NCBI RefSeq assembly: GCF_011250555.1
Contig: NZ_JAANMZ010000002.1
Coordinates: 186,001 to 250,000 of the forward strand
Direction: 5' to 3'
Source of the DNA: Bacillus sp. MM2020_4
GTDB lineage: Bacteria; Bacillota; Bacilli; Bacillales; Cytobacillaceae
Length of the DNA stretch: 64,000 nt
Every line of letters begins with the position of its first letter. The stretch's first letter is position 1. Shown here in pieces: positions 62,978 through 64,000 of the stretch. The notes beneath the pieces were generated by a model. That model saw nothing but the letters and a program-made list of their open reading frames with translations. It did not search any database and was not told the DNA's origin. A program made the translations under genes and the position numbers.

Positions 62978-63673
62978 CTATTTGAGTGCTGCTACCATTT
63001 TCATCACTAACGTAGCAGAATTAGTCGCTGCCTTATCAATAAATTGATCAAACGAAATTTCGGATTCCTTTCCGGCAATGTCGGAAAGAGAACGAATAAT
63101 GACAAATGGAACACCGAAACGGTGCGCCACTTGGGCGATTGCTGCAGCCTCCATTTCAACCGCTTGTAAATCCTCGAATTTAGAACGAACAAAATCAACA
63201 CGGACTGGGTCTTCCATAAAGGAATCACCCGTCACAATCAATCCTTTTACAATTTGGAAGTTTTCAAGTTCATTTGCAGCAGATTCAGCAACAGAAATTA
63301 ATTTTTCATCAGCTGCAAATGCTGCCGGAAGCTGTGGCACCTGACCATATTCATAGCCAAATGCGGTAACATCAACATCATGATGGCGGACTTCCGTTGA
63401 AATAACGGCATCTCCGACATTAAGTGCAGGATTAAAGCCCCCTGCTGACCCCGTATTAATAACGCAATCAGGCTGATATTTTTCAAGCAGGATGGTCGTT
63501 GACATCGCTGCGTTTACCTTGCCAATCCCGGAACGGAGAAGGATGACATCTGCACCGTGCATCTTTCCAAATGTAAATTCACAACCTGCGACCGTTTCCT
63601 GTGTTTGCCCCTCGATATTATTTCGTAATAAGGTAACTTCTTCTTCCATTGCTCCGATGATAGCTATTTTCAT
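62978..63673 (-). CDS. mtnN: 5'-methylthioadenosine/S-adenosylhomocysteine nucleosidase
   Basis: Removes adenine from MTA and SAH, feeding homocysteine and methionine salvage. 231 residues with active-site E12, [21 protein letters not shown] and the catalytic Asp in RSLSDIAG. First gene of the mtnN-mccA-mccB operon. In B. subtilis yrrT precedes it; here a divergent gene does. Confidence 0.95.
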   Translation of the reverse strand: MKIAIIGAMEEEVTLLRNNIEGQTQETVAGCEFTFGKMHGADVILLRSGIGKVNAAMSTTILLEKYQPDCVINTGSAGGFNPALNVGDAVISTEVRHHDVDVTAFGYEYGQVPQLPAAFAADEKLISVAESAANELENFQIVKGLIVTGDSFMEDPVRVDFVRSKFEDLQAVEMEAAAIAQVAHRFGVPFVIIRSLSDIAGKESEISFDQFIDKAATNSATLVMKMVAALK

Positions 63674-63791
63674 TCCTTAAACCTCTTTCATAATGTTCTA
63701 CAAATAGGTAATAGGGTGTTTAATCCCCATTAATATACTATGAATTTAACCAAAATCATGTTATCATACCTCAACCCTTTATTCAAATACA

Positions 63792-63820
63792 TTGTCAGTA
63801 TCATAAAAAATTACTAAAAT
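63792..63820 (+). promoter_or_regulatory. Promoter for the DUF2536 gene
   Basis: TTGTCA, a 17-base spacer and TAAAAT, 21 bases before the start codon. Confidence 0.55.
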
Positions 63821-63841
63821 AATGTACAGAAAGGATGATTT

Positions 63842-64000
63842 ATGGTGAATTTTCAGTTTGACTTAATAGAGGATAAAGTGGAATTTTTCGAGGCTACTAC
63901 TCTAAAAACATTACAAAAAAAGATTGAATCACAAATTGATGAAAATAGAGCAATTATGCTGGGAGTCCATTCCGTATCCCACCAGATGCATGTGAATGAA
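63842..64000 (+). CDS. yrzA: DUF2536 family protein (YrzA-like), 5' part
   Basis: Runs off the window end; 53 residues are visible, MVNFQFDLIEDKVEFFEATT with LGVHSVSHQMHV near the end. It resembles the small DUF2536/YrzA proteins beside mtnN in Bacillus. An AAAGGATG site precedes the ATG. Function unknown. Confidence 0.75.
   Translation, partial: MVNFQFDLIEDKVEFFEATTLKTLQKKIESQIDENRAIMLGVHSVSHQMHVNE

Overview
The window is chromosomal DNA from an endospore-forming member of the Bacillaceae (Bacillus sensu lato, possibly Neobacillus-like; genus inferred). It carries late-sporulation genes (sigK, gpr, spoIIP, yqfC, yqfD, a YjcZ-like gene, tandem YrzI genes), A+T-rich DNA with strong AGGAGG-type ribosome-binding sites, and a gene order that closely follows the B. 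subtilis yqf-yqe region. No rRNA, tRNA, CRISPR array, transposase or prophage was seen. The exciting-system search gave no complete new defence or mobile system; the most unusual stretch is a small-ORF array at 59.7-60.7 kb.

Layout. 0-6.4 kb: partial yqfT, nfo, cshB, a VrrA/YqfQ gene, ispH, yqfO and trmK. 6.4-13.3 kb: cccA, an acyl-CoA dehydrogenase, the sigA-dnaG operon, and the yqfL-ccpN pair that controls central carbon metabolism. 13.3-23.4 kb: glyQS behind a T-box leader, then recO, yqzL, era, cdd, dgkA, ybeY, pgpH, phoH, yqfD and yqfC. 23.4-27.4 kb: the envelope-stress operon nfeD-floA-yqfB behind a near-perfect sigma-W promoter, then rpsU-yqeY and the divergent yqeW. 27.4-35.7 kb: the seven-gene heat-shock operon hrcA-grpE-dnaK-dnaJ-prmA-rsmE-mtaB with a perfect CIRCE operator. 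35.8-43.4 kb: hemW, lepA, yqxA, spoIIP, gpr, rpsT and holA. 43.6-48.3 kb: yqzM, the comE competence genes and comER. 48.3-53.4 kb: the yqeG-yqeM operon (ribosome assembly, NAD, shikimate).

53.4-57.8 kb holds sda with DnaA boxes upstream, psd and pssA (phosphatidylethanolamine synthesis), an intact sigK, a BNR-like lipoprotein and a YjcZ-like spore protein. 57.9-64 kb holds an M3 oligopeptidase, the small-ORF array (two YrzI paralogues plus four unassigned micro-ORFs), and mccB, mccA and mtnN for methionine-to-cysteine conversion, ending in a partial DUF2536 gene.

How it fits together. Most genes are housekeeping (replication initiation, translation, ribosome and tRNA modification, protein folding) arranged as leftward operons separated by clear hairpin terminators. 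Sporulation control is layered over this: Sda links DNA replication to sporulation entry, SpoIIP acts in engulfment, pro-sigma-K drives late mother-cell genes, and Gpr acts at germination. Compared with B. subtilis the notable differences are a single-chain glycyl-tRNA synthetase, an uninterrupted sigK, a short NfeD without the protease domain, a shorter ComEB, no yqxD beside dnaG and no yrrT beside mtnN. A Bacillaceae-type intergenic repeat occurs as one full copy and two fragments, one of which forms the 3' end of psd.
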